From Halicephalobus mephisto (Eukaryota; Nematoda; Chromadorea; Rhabditida; Panagrolaimidae), in assembly GCA_009193035.1 (NCBI GenBank), contig SWDT01000034.1, forward strand, positions 124,001-188,000: a stretch of DNA of 64,000 nucleotides, read 5' to 3'. This document shows positions 21,730-34,700 of the stretch, in pieces (positions within the stretch are counted from its first letter, which is position 1; every line of letters begins with the position of its first letter). The translations under genes were made by a program, and so were the position numbers. The notes below the pieces were generated by a model. The model was not told the origin of the DNA. It made no database searches and worked only from the letters and a program-made list of their open reading frames with translations.

Positions 21730-22560
21730 ATGTTTTTTTCGGTCTTGAGTGGAAAGTTTAAAAGTTTGTGTATTTGTAAATTCCATTCAAGACAAAAAAC
21801 AATCTTTTAATGGTCCTGAGTGGAAAAAATTTAAAAACCTTCGTGTTTGTGAATTCCACTCAGGACCAAAAAAGTTGTTTTCAAAAATAGTTCTTTCGGT
21901 CCTGAATGGAAAAACTCAAAAATTCGTGTATCTGTAAATTCCACTTAGGACAAAGAAAAAAGTTTTTTAAAAATGTTGTTCAATGGTCCTGGGTGGAAAA
22001 AACTTAGAAATTCGTATGCATCTAGATTCCACTCAGGACCAAAAAAGTTGTTTTCAAAAATAGTTCTTTCGGTCCTGAGTGGAAAAACTCAAAAATTTGT
22101 GTATCTGTAAATTCCATTCTGGACAAAGAAAAAATTCTTTAAAAATGTTGTTCAATGGTCCTAAGTGGAAAAAATTAAAAAATTTCCTCATTTATTAATT
22201 CCGCTCAGGACCAAAAAAGTTGTTTTTAAAAATAATTTTCTCAATTTTGGAAGAAAATTTTTTTTGAATTGTCTTGAATGGAAAAAATAAAAAAATTTCC
22301 GTGTTTATTATTTCCATTGAAGACCAAAAATCAGTTTTTTAATGGTCTTGGGTGGAAAGGATTTATCCACTTTTGTGTGTTGATTCTATTCAAGATTAAA
22401 AAATTTAAAAACGACTTTTGAATGATCTTGAATGGAAAGGATTTACAAATTCTCATGAGTGTGGATTTCACTCAAGATTAAGAAAAAATATAAAATTACT
22501 TTTAAATAGTCCTGAGTGGAAACTACGAAATTACTTACGATTTCCACTCAAGACCACATC
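21730..22560. repeat. Hairpin satellite with GGTCCTGAGTGGAA arms
   Basis: Alternating GGTCCTGAGTGGAAA and its complement TTCCACTCAGGACC recur about every 55-60 bp, giving some eight inverted pairs. Each pair encloses AAAATTCGTGTATCTGTAA. The array could form a row of stem-loops. Confidence 0.85.
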
Positions 22561-23020
22561 AAGTCTTTAAAAAAGTACTTTTTTAATGGTCCCGAGAAGA
22601 AACTATTTAAAAATTTATTTATTTTTATTTTCCACTTAAGACCGTGTAAAATTTCTGAAAACCACTTTTTTATGGTCCCGGGAAGAAATTACTTAAAAAT
22701 TTATTTTTTTATGATTTTCCACTTAAGACCATGTAAAATTTCTGAAAATCACTTTTTTCATGGTCCCGGGAAGAAATTACTTAAAAATTTATTTTTTTAT
22801 GATTTTCCACTTAAGACCATGTTAAATTTTTGAAAATTATTTTTTTATGGTCCCGGGAAGAAATTATTTAAAAATTTATTTATTTTTATTTTCCACTTAA
22901 GACCGTGTAAAATTTTTGAAAATCACTTTTTTCATGGTCCCGGGAAGAAATTATTTAAAAATTTATTTATTTTTATTTTCCACTTAAGACCGTGTAAAAT
23001 TTTTGAAAATTATTTTTTTC
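22561..23020. repeat. Tandem repeat, about 95-bp unit, related to the hairpin satellite
   Basis: Five units contain ATGGTCCCGGGAAGAAATTA, then AAAAATTTATTT, then TTTTCCACTTAAGACCRTGT. GGTC and its complement GACC flank each unit, so it looks like a derived, homogenised version of the array just upstream. Confidence 0.8.
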
Positions 23021-23329
23021 AAAAGCGTTGGAGAAAAATCGTGTGAGCGACTTCATGAATTAATAATTTAATGTTTATGTTTTAAAATTTACGAAATCAC
23101 CATTGTAAATCAAAAAATAATTTTCCAATGTTTATTTCTTTTTTTTTAAAATTAAACAAATCCAAAATTGGAGTTTTCCAAACTTCCGTTTCAAACACTT
23201 TTGCTTTTCCAGTTTTGCCTCCGGCAAATTGACTTTCTGACTCAAGTCTTGAAAGCAAAATTGAACATCTTTGAAAATTTTCTTTAATTTGAAATAATTG
23301 CTATCTAGATTTCAGTCTAGAAAATCCAA

Positions 23330-23850
23330 AAATACGGGTATTATAATTTTAAAAAACTTTTATTTTTTTTAGAAAATTTGAAAAAAAATGAAAACTTTCA
23401 TAATTTTGTTAAAATTCGTTTTTTTAGATCTTTTGAAAATAAAATACAGAAGGTTTTTACAAATTTTCTAAAATTAAAAAAATTAAAAAAAAAAACGAAT
23501 TTTAACAAAATTATGAAATTTTTTAATTTTTAATTTTTTTTAGAAAATTTAAAAAAAAACGAATTTTAACAAAATTTTTAATTTTCTAAAAAAATTAAAA
23601 ATTAAAAAATTTCATAATTTTGTTAAAATTCGTTTTTTTTAATTTTCGAAAATAAAAAACAAAAAATTTTTACAAATTTTCTAAAATTAAAAATTTTGTT
23701 AAAATTTGTCTTTTTTTAAAATTTTCTAAAAAAATTTCATAATTTTGTTAAAATTCGTTTTTTTTAAATTTTCGAAAATAAAAAACAAAAAATTTTCACA
23801 AATTTTCTAAAATTAAAATTTTTTATTAAAATCCACTTTTTTTTCGAAAA
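23330..23850. repeat. AT-rich inverted repeats
   Basis: AACGAATTTTAACAAAATTA and its complement TAATTTTGTTAAAATTCG alternate several times, giving long imperfect palindromes with almost no GC. Confidence 0.65.
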
Positions 23851-24109
23851 TTCGTGTCGAGACACTTTTGGAAAAAATTTTTACTTTTTTAAAATGATTT
23901 TCGAAATTTTTGAATTTTCGCGTAAAATGAATAAAAACATAAAAAATGGTAATTTGCATCAAAATTGACTTCATTTTCCTACTTTTATGGCAATTTTGGA
24001 AGTTTTTAAAAAATCCAATTTTGTAAAAATTTATATAATTTAATTTTTTAGAATTTAAAATTTTGAAGAAATTTTTTAATTTTTATAATAATATAATTTT
24101 TGAATTCCC

Positions 24110-24540
24110 GCGCTGAGAACTAAAAAAGTGGTAAATTTGACAATTTTTTATAAAAATCAACTTTTTTCACTTTTTTTAACTATTTACCTAAATCTTAAAA
24201 ATACTCTCAAAATTTTTTTATTAATACTTATTTTTAAATTTTTTGAATTTTCGAATTCCCGCGCTGAGAATTAAAAAAAGGAAAAAGTGGCAAATTCGGC
24301 AATTTTTTATAAAAATCAACTTTTTTCACTTTTTTTAGCTATTTACCTAAATCTTAAAAATACTCTTAAATTTTTTATTAATACTTATTTTTTAATTTTT
24401 AAGTTTTTTGAATTCCCGCGCGAAGAAAGATAACTTAAAAAAAGGAAAAAGTGGTAAATTCGGCAATTTTCTATAAAAATCAACTTTTTTTTAACTATTT
24501 ACCTAAATCTTAAAACTTTCCGAAATTCGTGTCGAAACAC
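24110..24540. repeat. Tandem repeat, about 165-bp unit, three copies
   Basis: GAATTCCCGCGCTGAGAA (or CGCGCGAAGAAA) begins units near 24101, 24254 and 24411. Each is followed by GGCAATTTTTTATAAAAATC and TATTTACCTAAATCTTAAAA. The last unit ends about 60 bp before the Ly6-like start codon. Confidence 0.75.
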
Positions 24541-24602
24541 TTTTTAAAATTTGTTAATTTTTATAACAATATAATTTTCTAAATAAGTCAAGAAATTTCA
24601 GG

Positions 24603-27600
24603 ATGAATCCATGGATAATCTTCACGAGACTGTTCTCCACTTTGTTCAATTTTAATTTATTTTTTTATTTTTTCACGGGTATTGTTAAAAATAAATTTCT
24701 CCTTGTTCAAGCCCAATCTGAACTCGGAGACTACTGGGTAGAAGACCGGTACATTAGGTACGGTAATTTAAATTTTTCCATTTTTAAAATTTAAAATTTT
24801 TTAATTTAAATTTTTATTTTTATTTTAAATTTAAAAATTTCTTTATTTAAATTTTTTTATTTTTAATTTTTTTTTATTTTTCAAAAATTTACTTTTTTTT
24901 TCAAATTTATTAATTTTTTTATTTTTATTAAGATTGTTCAAAAATTTATTTTTTTTAATTTATTAAATTTAAAATTTTATTAATTTTTCCAGATGTATAT
25001 TCTGCATGGATTACGATGATCGTCAAAGATTAAATATCTACGGATGTGCTCTTTCAAGTCCTCCAACTTGTTTCGGAAATATTTGTTACATGAGTAAGTT
25101 TCTAAAAATTTATATTTCAATAAAAAATAAAAAATAAAATTTAAAAAAAAAACAAATTTTTTAAAAAAATTTAAAAATCTTTTTTAAATAAATTTCTAAA
25201 AATTTATATTTCAATAAAAAATTAAAAATTAAAAATATTTTTTTAAATAAACAAATTTGAAAAAAAATAAAAAATAAAATTAAAAAAAAACAAATTTTTT
25301 AAAAAATTTAAAAATCTTTTTTAAAAAATAAAATTAGAAAAATTAAATTTTTAAAAACTGAATTATTTATTTATTGAATAACCTTAAATTTGAATAATTA
25401 AAAATTTAATTACTATATTGTGCAATAAAGATTCAATTACGGTAGTTCGTCTGCATGTGTCCCTTGCTGTCAAGTACTTTTAAATTATTCATATTTTTTG
25501 GATGAATTTTCAAAAATAATTTACATTTTTCGAGTAACTGATTTTCCGGATTTACTTTTCGGGATTACTTTTTAAACTAATTTACATTTTTCTGGATAAT
25601 TGAACTTTTTTATTTTCATTTTCTCCAGAATCCCTTACCGTATCTGAAATTCCTTTCTCCCAAGATTTCTTATAACATATGAACTCCACTTTCTCCAAAA
25701 TCCCTTACCGTATCTAGACACTCACTTCTCCAGAATCTTTTACCGTATATGAACTCCACTTTCTCCAAAATCCCTTACCGTACCTAGACACTCACTTTCT
25801 CCAGAATCCTTTACCGTATATAAACTTCACTTTCTCCAGAATCTTTTACCGTATATGAAATCCACTTTCTCCAGAATCCCTTACCTTCTTTAGCATCATC
25901 CTCTTCCAAGTCACTCAACCTCTGGCATTCGCTTTTCCCGGTGTTCTTCATCCCCTATCTTACTCAATATTCTCACAATTACAAATTTTTCCTTAAACAA
26001 CTTTGTCGTTTTCCAGGACAACACAAAAGCCAACACTACTACCTCTACACCAGTGGGTGCCTGAATCTCACCCAATCCCAGTTCAACCTGATATCAGAAA
26101 GAGTCAGTTCCAAGAAACCCGAAAGGGGAAACAGCGGAACAGAAACTCAACTTTGTGAGGTCAGTGACACAATTTTACCAACAATCAAAACAAAATCTAA
26201 AGATCACTAGGGAACATAAAATGATTTGTGACTTTATTCGTCGTAGTACCAGCTTTTCCTTTACTTCTTTTCGGAGTTTTCGGTTTAGCAGTTCTTTTCG
26301 TAACTTTACCAGTACTATTACCTTTGGGTTTCCTGGCATAGTAACCTAAATTAACGAAATTAAAATAACCACATGATCCAGATATCCGTGTCTTAAGCAT
26401 TTACATCCCAATACGGCAATTTTAATCCAGAAATTAAAAACAATCATTTTAAATAATTTTATACTTTTTATGGAATTTTAAAAATTACTCTAAGTAAATT
26501 TTGACTTTTTTATAAAAACCCCCAAGTGAAATTCTAGATGTTTTTTAAATTGGGGATTAGTTTTCAGAATCCAGGATTTTAAAATTAAACTCTTGATTCT
26601 GATGTCAGATTTCAGAATCCACAGATTAAACTACTCTTACTTTTTTGCTAAAATTTAAAAATTTGTAACATTCTAAAATTAAAATTAAGTAGTTTTCAAA
26701 ATTCACAAACTCAATTACCCCAACGATTGATATTTTCCATTCAGTTCTAACTGTAGAATCAAAAAATAAATACTCAAGACACAAATACCACACCACAACA
26801 AAAAGTATTTAAAAAACTTACTTTTCCTTTGACTATCAGCTTGAAAAAATCCTCCATTACCGTTTCCTTGAGATTTACCCTTGTACGAATTCCTACTGTC
26901 ATCCGTATCCATACTCGCAGTAGCAGCAGCATATGCAAAACTATTAACCGGAGCATTCATCGGAGGCGTATCAGATGCCGTTCTTTGTAACGATGCCGTC
27001 GCTGTTTTTAAAACATGTATCTGTTTCTGAATATTTTCATGTTCTCTTTGATCAATTTCTGTCCAAAACGGTATTAAAATATTCATAATCTGTTCACTAT
27101 AACGATTAACTTTATCAATCGTCATTGAATCAATCTTAAGTAAATCCGTATTCGTTCTCGGCATCAAGGCAGCCAATTGTTCCAAACCTTCATAACTAAC
27201 AAGAGCCTGTAAAAAAGTAATTTCAAAGAATTTAAAATCTACGAAATTTAAAAACAAATTTAAATTTAATTTAAAAAAAAATGTTTAAAAATCAAAGTAG
27301 CTTTTCCAAAATCTTTTAAAATAATTCTTAATTTAAATAAAATAATTTTAAAAAATTCCGAAAAAAAAACCAATTCTAAAATAAAAAAAACAAACCGAAT
27401 AAGTTGTAAATCCTCTTTCTTTAGCTGCATTTTGGAAAAACTGCAATAAAGCAGCTTTACATTTCCTGAATAAATCAGCATGAACAAATCTGTATTTTTC
27501 TTTCAATGCAGCTGATTCTGTAACTTTAACCATTGAAAATTTAACATTAGTAGTTTGCAATTTCCTATGTTCATGCGATAAATGAATAAAAACCTAAAAA

Positions 27601-30600
27601 AACTTTTATTAATTAAATTAAAAATTAAAATCATACCTTAGGAGAAGGATTTAATTTATCATTAACAAAATTTGTTCCTTTATCGGATGCATAAATATAT
27701 CCAAATGCTGATCCATGAGGCGAAATTTGCAATACTTCATCTAAATATCCTTCAATAACTAATTTTCTGAATAATCTAACAGCATCAACTTCATTCAACG
27801 CATTACCTCTACCAAATATCGGCAATCCAACATGATTCTGTCTTGTTGCTTTATCTTGATTTTTCTTAGCCATAACACCACGATATAATTCAGCTGCATA
27901 ACTGATTGCAATTCCTGATTTAATTTGCATAATTGATTTAATAATTATTTTAGCATCATCTGTAATATCGTATAATTGATATTTTTTACTTATTGTTTCT
28001 ATATCTTCACAAACACTACATGGAGTATTACTCGCTTGACATTCTCCTGCATCATAAATTTCGCCAAAATGTTCTACCAATAATTTCCTTCTGCATTGAC
28101 TTACATTTTCACAATAATTAACCATTTCATACAGTGATTGTTTATGTTGTTTTCCTATTTCAGTATTGCCTTTCCCATCACTTTCTTGCATTTTCCTAAG
28201 ACGAATATGATCTTGATAACTATACAGTAAAATACAGTAAGAAGGGTTTCCATCACGTCCAGCACGACCTGTCTCTTGATAATACCCTTCAATCGATTTA
28301 GGCAATGAATGATGAACAACAAAACGAACATTAGGCTTGTCAATTCCCATTCCAAATGCTGAAAACCAATATTATTAAAAAAACGAATTTTTTTTATAAA
28401 ATTATCTCCTGGAAGATTTCCAAACTTTTTAAAAACTAAACTAGTTTGTAAAAAATTTTTAGATTTGTACAGTAGTTATTTCGTAATTGATTTTTTCGAA
28501 ACTATATTATGTTTAAATAGATTTAGAAACTTCTGATTCAAGCTACACAGGATACATAATCCTCTAGATACCCTCTAGAATTAATTTCCATATATGAAAT
28601 AATTAATAAACATCCTAAAAACCACAACTACCCCATCAAAAACATGTTAATTTGCTTACATTACTTTTAAAAAACCTACCAATAGTAGCACAAATAACAT
28701 TAATTTTTCCTTGCATCCAATCATTTTGAATAGAACTTCTCATTTTATCCGGTAATCCTGCATGATAAGGTTCAGCCGAAAATCCTTCTTTTTGGAACAT
28801 TGCTGCCAAAGTTTCACAATCTTTCTGTGACAAACAGTAGACAATTCCTGGAGAACTTCCAAATCTAGACTTAAGCTCAGTAATAAGTCTCTTCAACGTG
28901 TATTGATTCTTCGTCACAACGTCGTATTTAAGATTATCCCTAACGAAACTACTCATAAAAAGTTTCGAACTCGGCACAGCTAAATGAGCTCTAATATCTG
29001 TCACAATTTTCGGAGTTGCTGAAGCAGTCAAAGCCACAACTGGAACTCTTGGATTAAATTGTTCCAAAAAAACGTTCAATCTTGTATAATCAGGTCTAAA
29101 ATCATGTCCCCATTGAGAGATACAATGAGCTTCATCCACAACAATTCTACTAAGTAGTCCTCTTCTATGGAGATCTTGCATTGCTGTCATGAATCTGGTT
29201 GATTTTCCGATCATTTCCGGAGTAACATACAGTAACTTCAATTTCACATCTTTGTGCTTTAATTCGTCATAAATAGCCACACATTCAGCAGCAGAATTGG
29301 AAGATTTTAACGATTTCGCATTGACCTAAAATACATATGATACAAAATACACAAAAAATCTCACATGTAAAGTCTGAAGTTTTGTGACTTGATCTTCAAT
29401 CAACGAAATCAACGGAGAAATCACTATAGATAGCCCTGGAGACATGACACCTGGTAGTTGATAACACAAACTTTTTCCTGCACCAGTAGGCATCAGAATA
29501 AAGCAATCATAGCCTTGTAAAATAGCGACAATTGCTGCTTTTTGTCGTAATCTGAACTCATTGTGACCAAAAACGTTCTTCAAAGTACGATACATGTCTC
29601 TATCACGTTCAATTCCGAGAACAGCTTCTGAAAAAAGAATTAGGAACAATAATTTTAAAAAATCCATAACAAGATGTTTCTGTTCCAATTTTTACAACTT
29701 CAATTTGAAAGTAAATTATTCTAAATAATTTTACATCTGTTATATGATGTTTTAAAAGTCATTTTAGGCAAATTTTTACCTTTTTATGGTTTTGATTTAA
29801 ACTTTAGATATCCTTAAAATCCAGAATTAGTCTTCAGAATTCTAGATTTTGAAGGTCAACTTTTGATTTTAATTCTAGATCCCGAATCTATGGGTTCTAC
29901 TACTGTATTTAAGTATTTCTTTCGATCTTAACTCTAGAATTGGAACATAAATCCTCAGGACAGAAACGTCCTATAACCTAGAAAATCAATTTAAACTTAC
30001 TACTGTCCATGAATTCGTCTCCATTGTCCTTCAAATACGTTTTGAATTGTCCATGCATGTCGTGTCGCTTACCAAGAACAGGGGACATGTAGTAATTTTG
30101 GACCGGTTCTATCGTCTTGGCGTTGTCGATGACTTCGATGAAGTCGTCATCATCGAAACTGTCGTAATCCACCGACTTAGGGTTCTGTGCCGGTACTTCG
30201 TTAACGATTTGCACTTCGTCCGTGATATTTGCGAATCCAAATTTGCCAGCATTAACAATCGGTTCTGGTCCGTCGTTTAGAATTTCGAAATCGACGTCTT
30301 CGTCGAATGAATCCGCAAGGTTTGAGTTCTGGAAAATTTATAACTTTTTCAGTTTGGAGGACAAATAACAGATTTCCCATATTTTGGCTCGAATTTCGAC
30401 CATAAAAGTGAATAAGAGAAAGGCTACGAGATATCAAAGTCCGAGATTCAGAATCCGTGCCTTCTGAAGTCGTCGTGAAACAAACCATATATCATTCAAT
30501 ACAGAATTTAGGTCTGAATCTGGTAATATATGAAACAGAATATTTCAAAGAAATTTGAAACGAAAAAACGAACTTTTGTCATGTGTTATCTAAACGTTCG

Positions 30601-31690
30601 ATTTCTCCGAAAAATTCACTTAAAAAATTAAAAATTAACCCTACCTGTTGATTATTAATAACCACTTCGTCTATGATTATTTCTGGACGTTGTAAGGGCT
30701 GCTGCCATGTATTCTGGATCGGCTGTCGAGGAATAACTGGCTGAGCATTTTCTTGTTCGAAATTCTGATGATTCCAAGTTCCAGATTCCTGAAAAATCAT
30801 TTTAAAAAAATTTTCATATATGAAATCAACTACTTACTCTCTTATAGTCATTATTGGATGGAACAGAAACATATGGAACGTGGTAATCCGCATCCCCGGC
30901 GTGATTAGGACAACACTTTAGAACAGGGATTTTAGCATGAGGATTTATCTCTACAAATCGATATTTTCCAAAGGAAATCCTCGTCTTAGGTTCATAGAGA
31001 GGACCAGACATGAGAAAATTTTAAAATTCACAGATTTGATTTTAAAAAATAAAAATCAAAAAAACTGATGAAATCGCGGAAATTTTGAAAATTCTTCTTG
31101 GCGCATCAATCGGTCTCACCACGAAAAAACAAAAAAAATTTGAAAAAAAACCCCAGAAACCTAAATTAACACTATTTTCAACTTTTTTGCTTTATTTTTT
31201 GTTTTTTTATTAATAATTATTTTTCAGGTTACTCCTCAATTGAATGCTTGTGTTTGCACCAACAGACACAACTGCAACAACGTGTCTTCTGGAGAACCGT
31301 TTACGGAACACACTTTCAACTTTTTACTCGGGATTCGTTTTAACGAAATCGCCCATTTCAAGTAAGTTCTTCTTTTTTAACAACTAGAACTTCGTGGAAA
31401 TTTCTATAATCCAGTAGAGTTTCGAAACTTTCGGAATTAATATATGGAAATCTAAATTTTGGGATTTCCTAGGTTTTGGAGGTTTATTTGAAACTTTGCA
31501 ACTGTTACTTTTGGTTTTTGTTTTACTCGTTATTTCCAGGTACTTTGCTCCAAATGACCCAATTCTCGAACAGTTGAGTGAATTCCGAGCGGATCAAAGC
31601 TTCAGCATCAACTGTGCCTCGACCAAAATAGTTTCTTTAGTGGTTCCGATCTCTCTCATATCTGTTTTTTGCTCAAGATTCTTTTCTTAA
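24603..31690 (+). CDS. Secreted/GPI-anchored cysteine-rich protein, Ly6/ET-module-like
   Basis: Exons 24603-24757, 24993-25093, 26017-26159, 31228-31361 and 31540-31690 have matching phases and give 227 aa. A hydrophobic N-terminal segment (about residues 9-27) looks like a signal peptide. The cysteine pattern CIFC, YGC, PTC, GNIC, SGC, QLC, ACVC and NCN resembles nematode ET-module and Ly6/uPAR three-finger proteins. The C-terminus ends in a hydrophobic tail ([15 protein letters not shown]) after a small-residue region, as in GPI-anchored proteins. The role is unknown. A trans-splice-type acceptor ends 1 nt before the ATG. Intron 3 is 5,068 bp and contains the complete him-6 gene on the other strand. 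Because all exons are short, an unseen alternative exon is possible. Confidence 0.72.
25600..25890. repeat. Tandem repeat in Ly6-like intron 2
   Basis: About six units of CACTTTCTCCAGAATCCCTT followed by ACCGTATMTGAACTC or ACCGTACCTAGACACT, with a period of about 35-40 bp. Confidence 0.75.
26197..31011 (-). CDS. him-6: RecQ-family DNA helicase, BLM ortholog
   Basis: Nine exons (31011-30838, 30788-30645, 30328-30001, 29627-29365, 29325-28680, 28358-27637, 27593-27396, 27206-26822, 26345-26197) join in phase to about 1,002 aa, close to C. elegans HIM-6. After a divergent acidic N-terminus come the helicase motifs: Q-motif FRLRQKAAI, Walker A PTGAGKS, DEAH box [19 protein letters not shown], motif III ALTASAT, and motif [15 protein letters not shown] and [12 protein letters not shown]. 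The RQC zinc cysteines follow ([11 protein letters not shown] ... [11 protein letters not shown]), then a winged helix and an HRDC domain ([17 protein letters not shown]). The tail is basic ([15 protein letters not shown]). BLM dissolves recombination intermediates together with topoisomerase III and RMI. The gene lies wholly inside intron 3 of the plus-strand Ly6-like gene; its stop is 37 bp from that gene's exon 3. Confidence 0.96.
28495..28640. repeat. Dispersed repeat with TTTCCATATATGAAA hairpin, copy 1
   Basis: Lies in a him-6 intron. It shares GAAACTTCTGATTCAAG, GGATACATAATCCTCTAG and AATTAATAAACATCCTAAAA with copies near 34550 and 35330-35450. Confidence 0.65.
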
Positions 31691-31710
31691 ACACAAAAGT
31701 TGATAAAATT

Positions 31711-34700
31711 TCAGCAAGATTCGTTCTGAATTACTTTATGTCCTTGATTCACTCTGCTTCTTTCTTCATCTGGGAATATCGGTCCTCTGAAGCACACCGA
31801 ATCTATTATCCCGACCCCGGTGACTCCGTTCTCACTAAAGGGCTCGGGAGTTGCCCATACAATGTTCGTGATCACGCCTGCGTTAAATATTTCCCATCTT
31901 TTCTGGTTGTAATTCGTGCAATGAGTGGCCGGGTCGTCGTGTGTATTCAGAAGGGCCGCCATGACTCCACTAAACCCAAATATAAAAACTCAAACGTCAT
32001 TTAATTTCATATATAAAAATTGCAACTATTTCCAAATTTGAAATTGCTTAGAATGAAGTCAGAATTTGATGTTGATCTTCAGAATCGGTTTATCTGATTT
32101 ACTTCTGACGCAACTTCGATACCTTGTATTACTGTAGTTCCTAGAAGACCTTAAAGATCACCAAATATGCAAGTTCTGCCCTAGATACAGGATACCCAGA
32201 CGGTAATAAAGATCAATAAACTTCAGAACCCCTCCTCAAAGCGCGATTTCGAAGTTGAAGATCTCAAAGGATAAATATCGTTAAAAAATGAAGTCAACCG
32301 AACTCTATTTAATAGTTTTAGTCTCAAATTCCAGAATCCAAAATTCCAAAGATCAACTTCTAATTTTAACTTCAAAATCCAGAGATTCAATTACTGTACT
32401 TTTCAATATTTCCTAAATTTCAAAGTAATTTAACTTTTTAAAAATTTAAAAATAATTCAATTTTAAAAGTTTTAAAATAATTTAACTTTTTAAAAATTTT
32501 AAAATAATTTAACTTTAAAAAAAAGAAAATCTGACCTGAACAACATAATTCCATTTTTTTTAAACTCTTCCACAGTTTCCAGAAATCGATGAAGTTGCTC
32601 CATTGGAAATCCTTCGAAATCAGTTCCGTCGTTGACGAATATCTCATCCGGATTATTTTTTCCAATATGACAGTATCCCGTTCTTGTTTTAATTTTAGTT
32701 TTTACGTCACACGAAGACCATTCGGACCAATGAAGGAAAATTTTCAAATTTATTTTTTTTAATAAAAAATTTGAATTTTTTCCAAAATTCCAAAAAAAAT
32801 CAGCAATGTGGTTCATTTTTGGTTGTTTTTCTTCGTTAAAAACAGCAGTGTGACAATTGTTATTTTCGAAAAAATCACTGTAACATTGAGAAGAATTTTT
32901 CGGAAAAATTGCCGGAAAAAAATGAAAAAAATGATTTTCGTCAAATCTACGGTATTCTGTATTTTCCACTGGACATTCTTTCACTGTAAGAAGTTTGAAA
33001 ATTTTTAATTTTATACATGAAAATAGTTATACTGTGGCTGTTCCCTCGGGGCATTTACTCCCTTAACTTTGGTGATTTCGAAAGTTTTTTAAAATTATTT
33101 TTTTACGTAACTGAATTAAAAACAGAAAAATTAAATCAATTCTGAAATCTGCAAAGTAGTCGAAGTCAGAGTAAAATTGGATATTTTTACAGTAATTAAG
33201 TAAGTCAGGCTAATGTTGCAAGTAAGTTGCAGATTTTGAAATCTCCAAAATGGAACAATAAACATTAATTAATCTGTCCAAATGTTGCAAGCAGGTTGCG
33301 GATTTTAATTTAAGGTTGATGTCAATTTCGGCACAGCTCTGAAGTCTGTAAAGTGGTCGAAATCGAAGTAAAATCCGCAGATTGCCCGCAGCATTTGAGC
33401 AGATCAGTTTGTTTAATTACTGTAAAAATATCCAATTTTACTCTGATGTCGACTACTTTGCAGACTTTAGAACTGATTTAATTTTTCTGTTTTTAATTCA
33501 GTTACGTAAAAAAATAATTTTTAAAAACTTTCGAAATCATCACAAGTCGAGGGAGTAAATGCCCCGAGGGAACAGCTACCGTATAACCACGATAACTTAC
33601 AGTTCATATTGTAGTTTCGCATCCAATAAAGCGGGGTCATTGGGACGAGTAGATAAGCGTGTTTTAAAGAATCTTCAACGCTTTCGTCATCAAAGCAGTG
33701 ATATAACCCAAAAGCATCCATGTTAGGCTGGAATTATTTTTAAAACTACATCGTTGTGAAAATCAAAAATCAATTTTATTACGAAAATTATTTCGATGAG
33801 AATTTTTAAAAACTAAAACACCTAAAAATTCAACTTTATGATGACTATTTCGTAATTTCGTGATCAAACGCACTGTTGAAAAATCAGAAAATAAATATTT
33901 TTACAAAGCTGTCTCGACATGAATTCTCAGAACTTCTTAGAAACTAAAGTAACCTAAAATTTTTATTTTTCGTGACGGTTATTTCGTAATTAATTTCCCG
34001 AAATTATATTCTTCCTGGATAGATCTGAAAATTTTTGAATCAAAGTATATGCTGCATCGGTCATTATATTTATAGTGGGAAACATTTGGTCCCGAACGGA
34101 TTCTCTTGGAACTAATAAAAAAGTACTTGATCCCGAACAGATGCCTTTAGAATCGACAGGAAACATTTGGTCCCGAACGGATTCTCTTGGAACCAATAAA
34201 AAAGTACTTGGTCCCGAACGGATGCCTTTAGAATCGACAGGAAACATTTGGTCTCGAACGGATTCTCTTGGAACCAATAAAAAAGCACTTGGTCCCGAAC
34301 GGATTCTCTTGGAACCAATAAAAAAGCACTTGATCCCGAACGGATTTCCTTAACGTCAACAATGAAACATACAGTTCCTCTTGACGGAAATTGATATATA
34401 TTTGTTGCATGTGTCGAATTCGACACAGATTTCGTATTGTGCCTTAGGCATCTGTTAAATAAGCTTCTCTATAATATCTACCTTTCTCATCGTTACGCAG
34501 GTCACTCGGACTGAAAAATACAAGGTATAAAATGCCCTACATGCTCTTTAAGATTAATTTCCATATATGAAATTAATAAACATCCTAAAAATCACTACTT
34601 ATGAAATTAATAAACATCCTAAAAATCACTACTTATGAAATTAATAAACATTCTAAAAATCACTACTTATGAAATTAATAAACATCCAAAAAATCACTGC

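Noticed and set aside
22516..22833. 105-codon plus-strand frame
   Set aside because: It is a translation of the 95-bp tandem unit and repeats the same low-complexity peptide.
24110..24540. Possible LTR or retroelement flank next to the Ly6-like gene
   Set aside because: No reverse transcriptase, integrase or terminal TG...CA structure is seen; only a three-copy tandem repeat.
33990..34426. Several 90-100-codon frames on both strands
   Set aside because: Products of the 39-bp minisatellite inside an intron.
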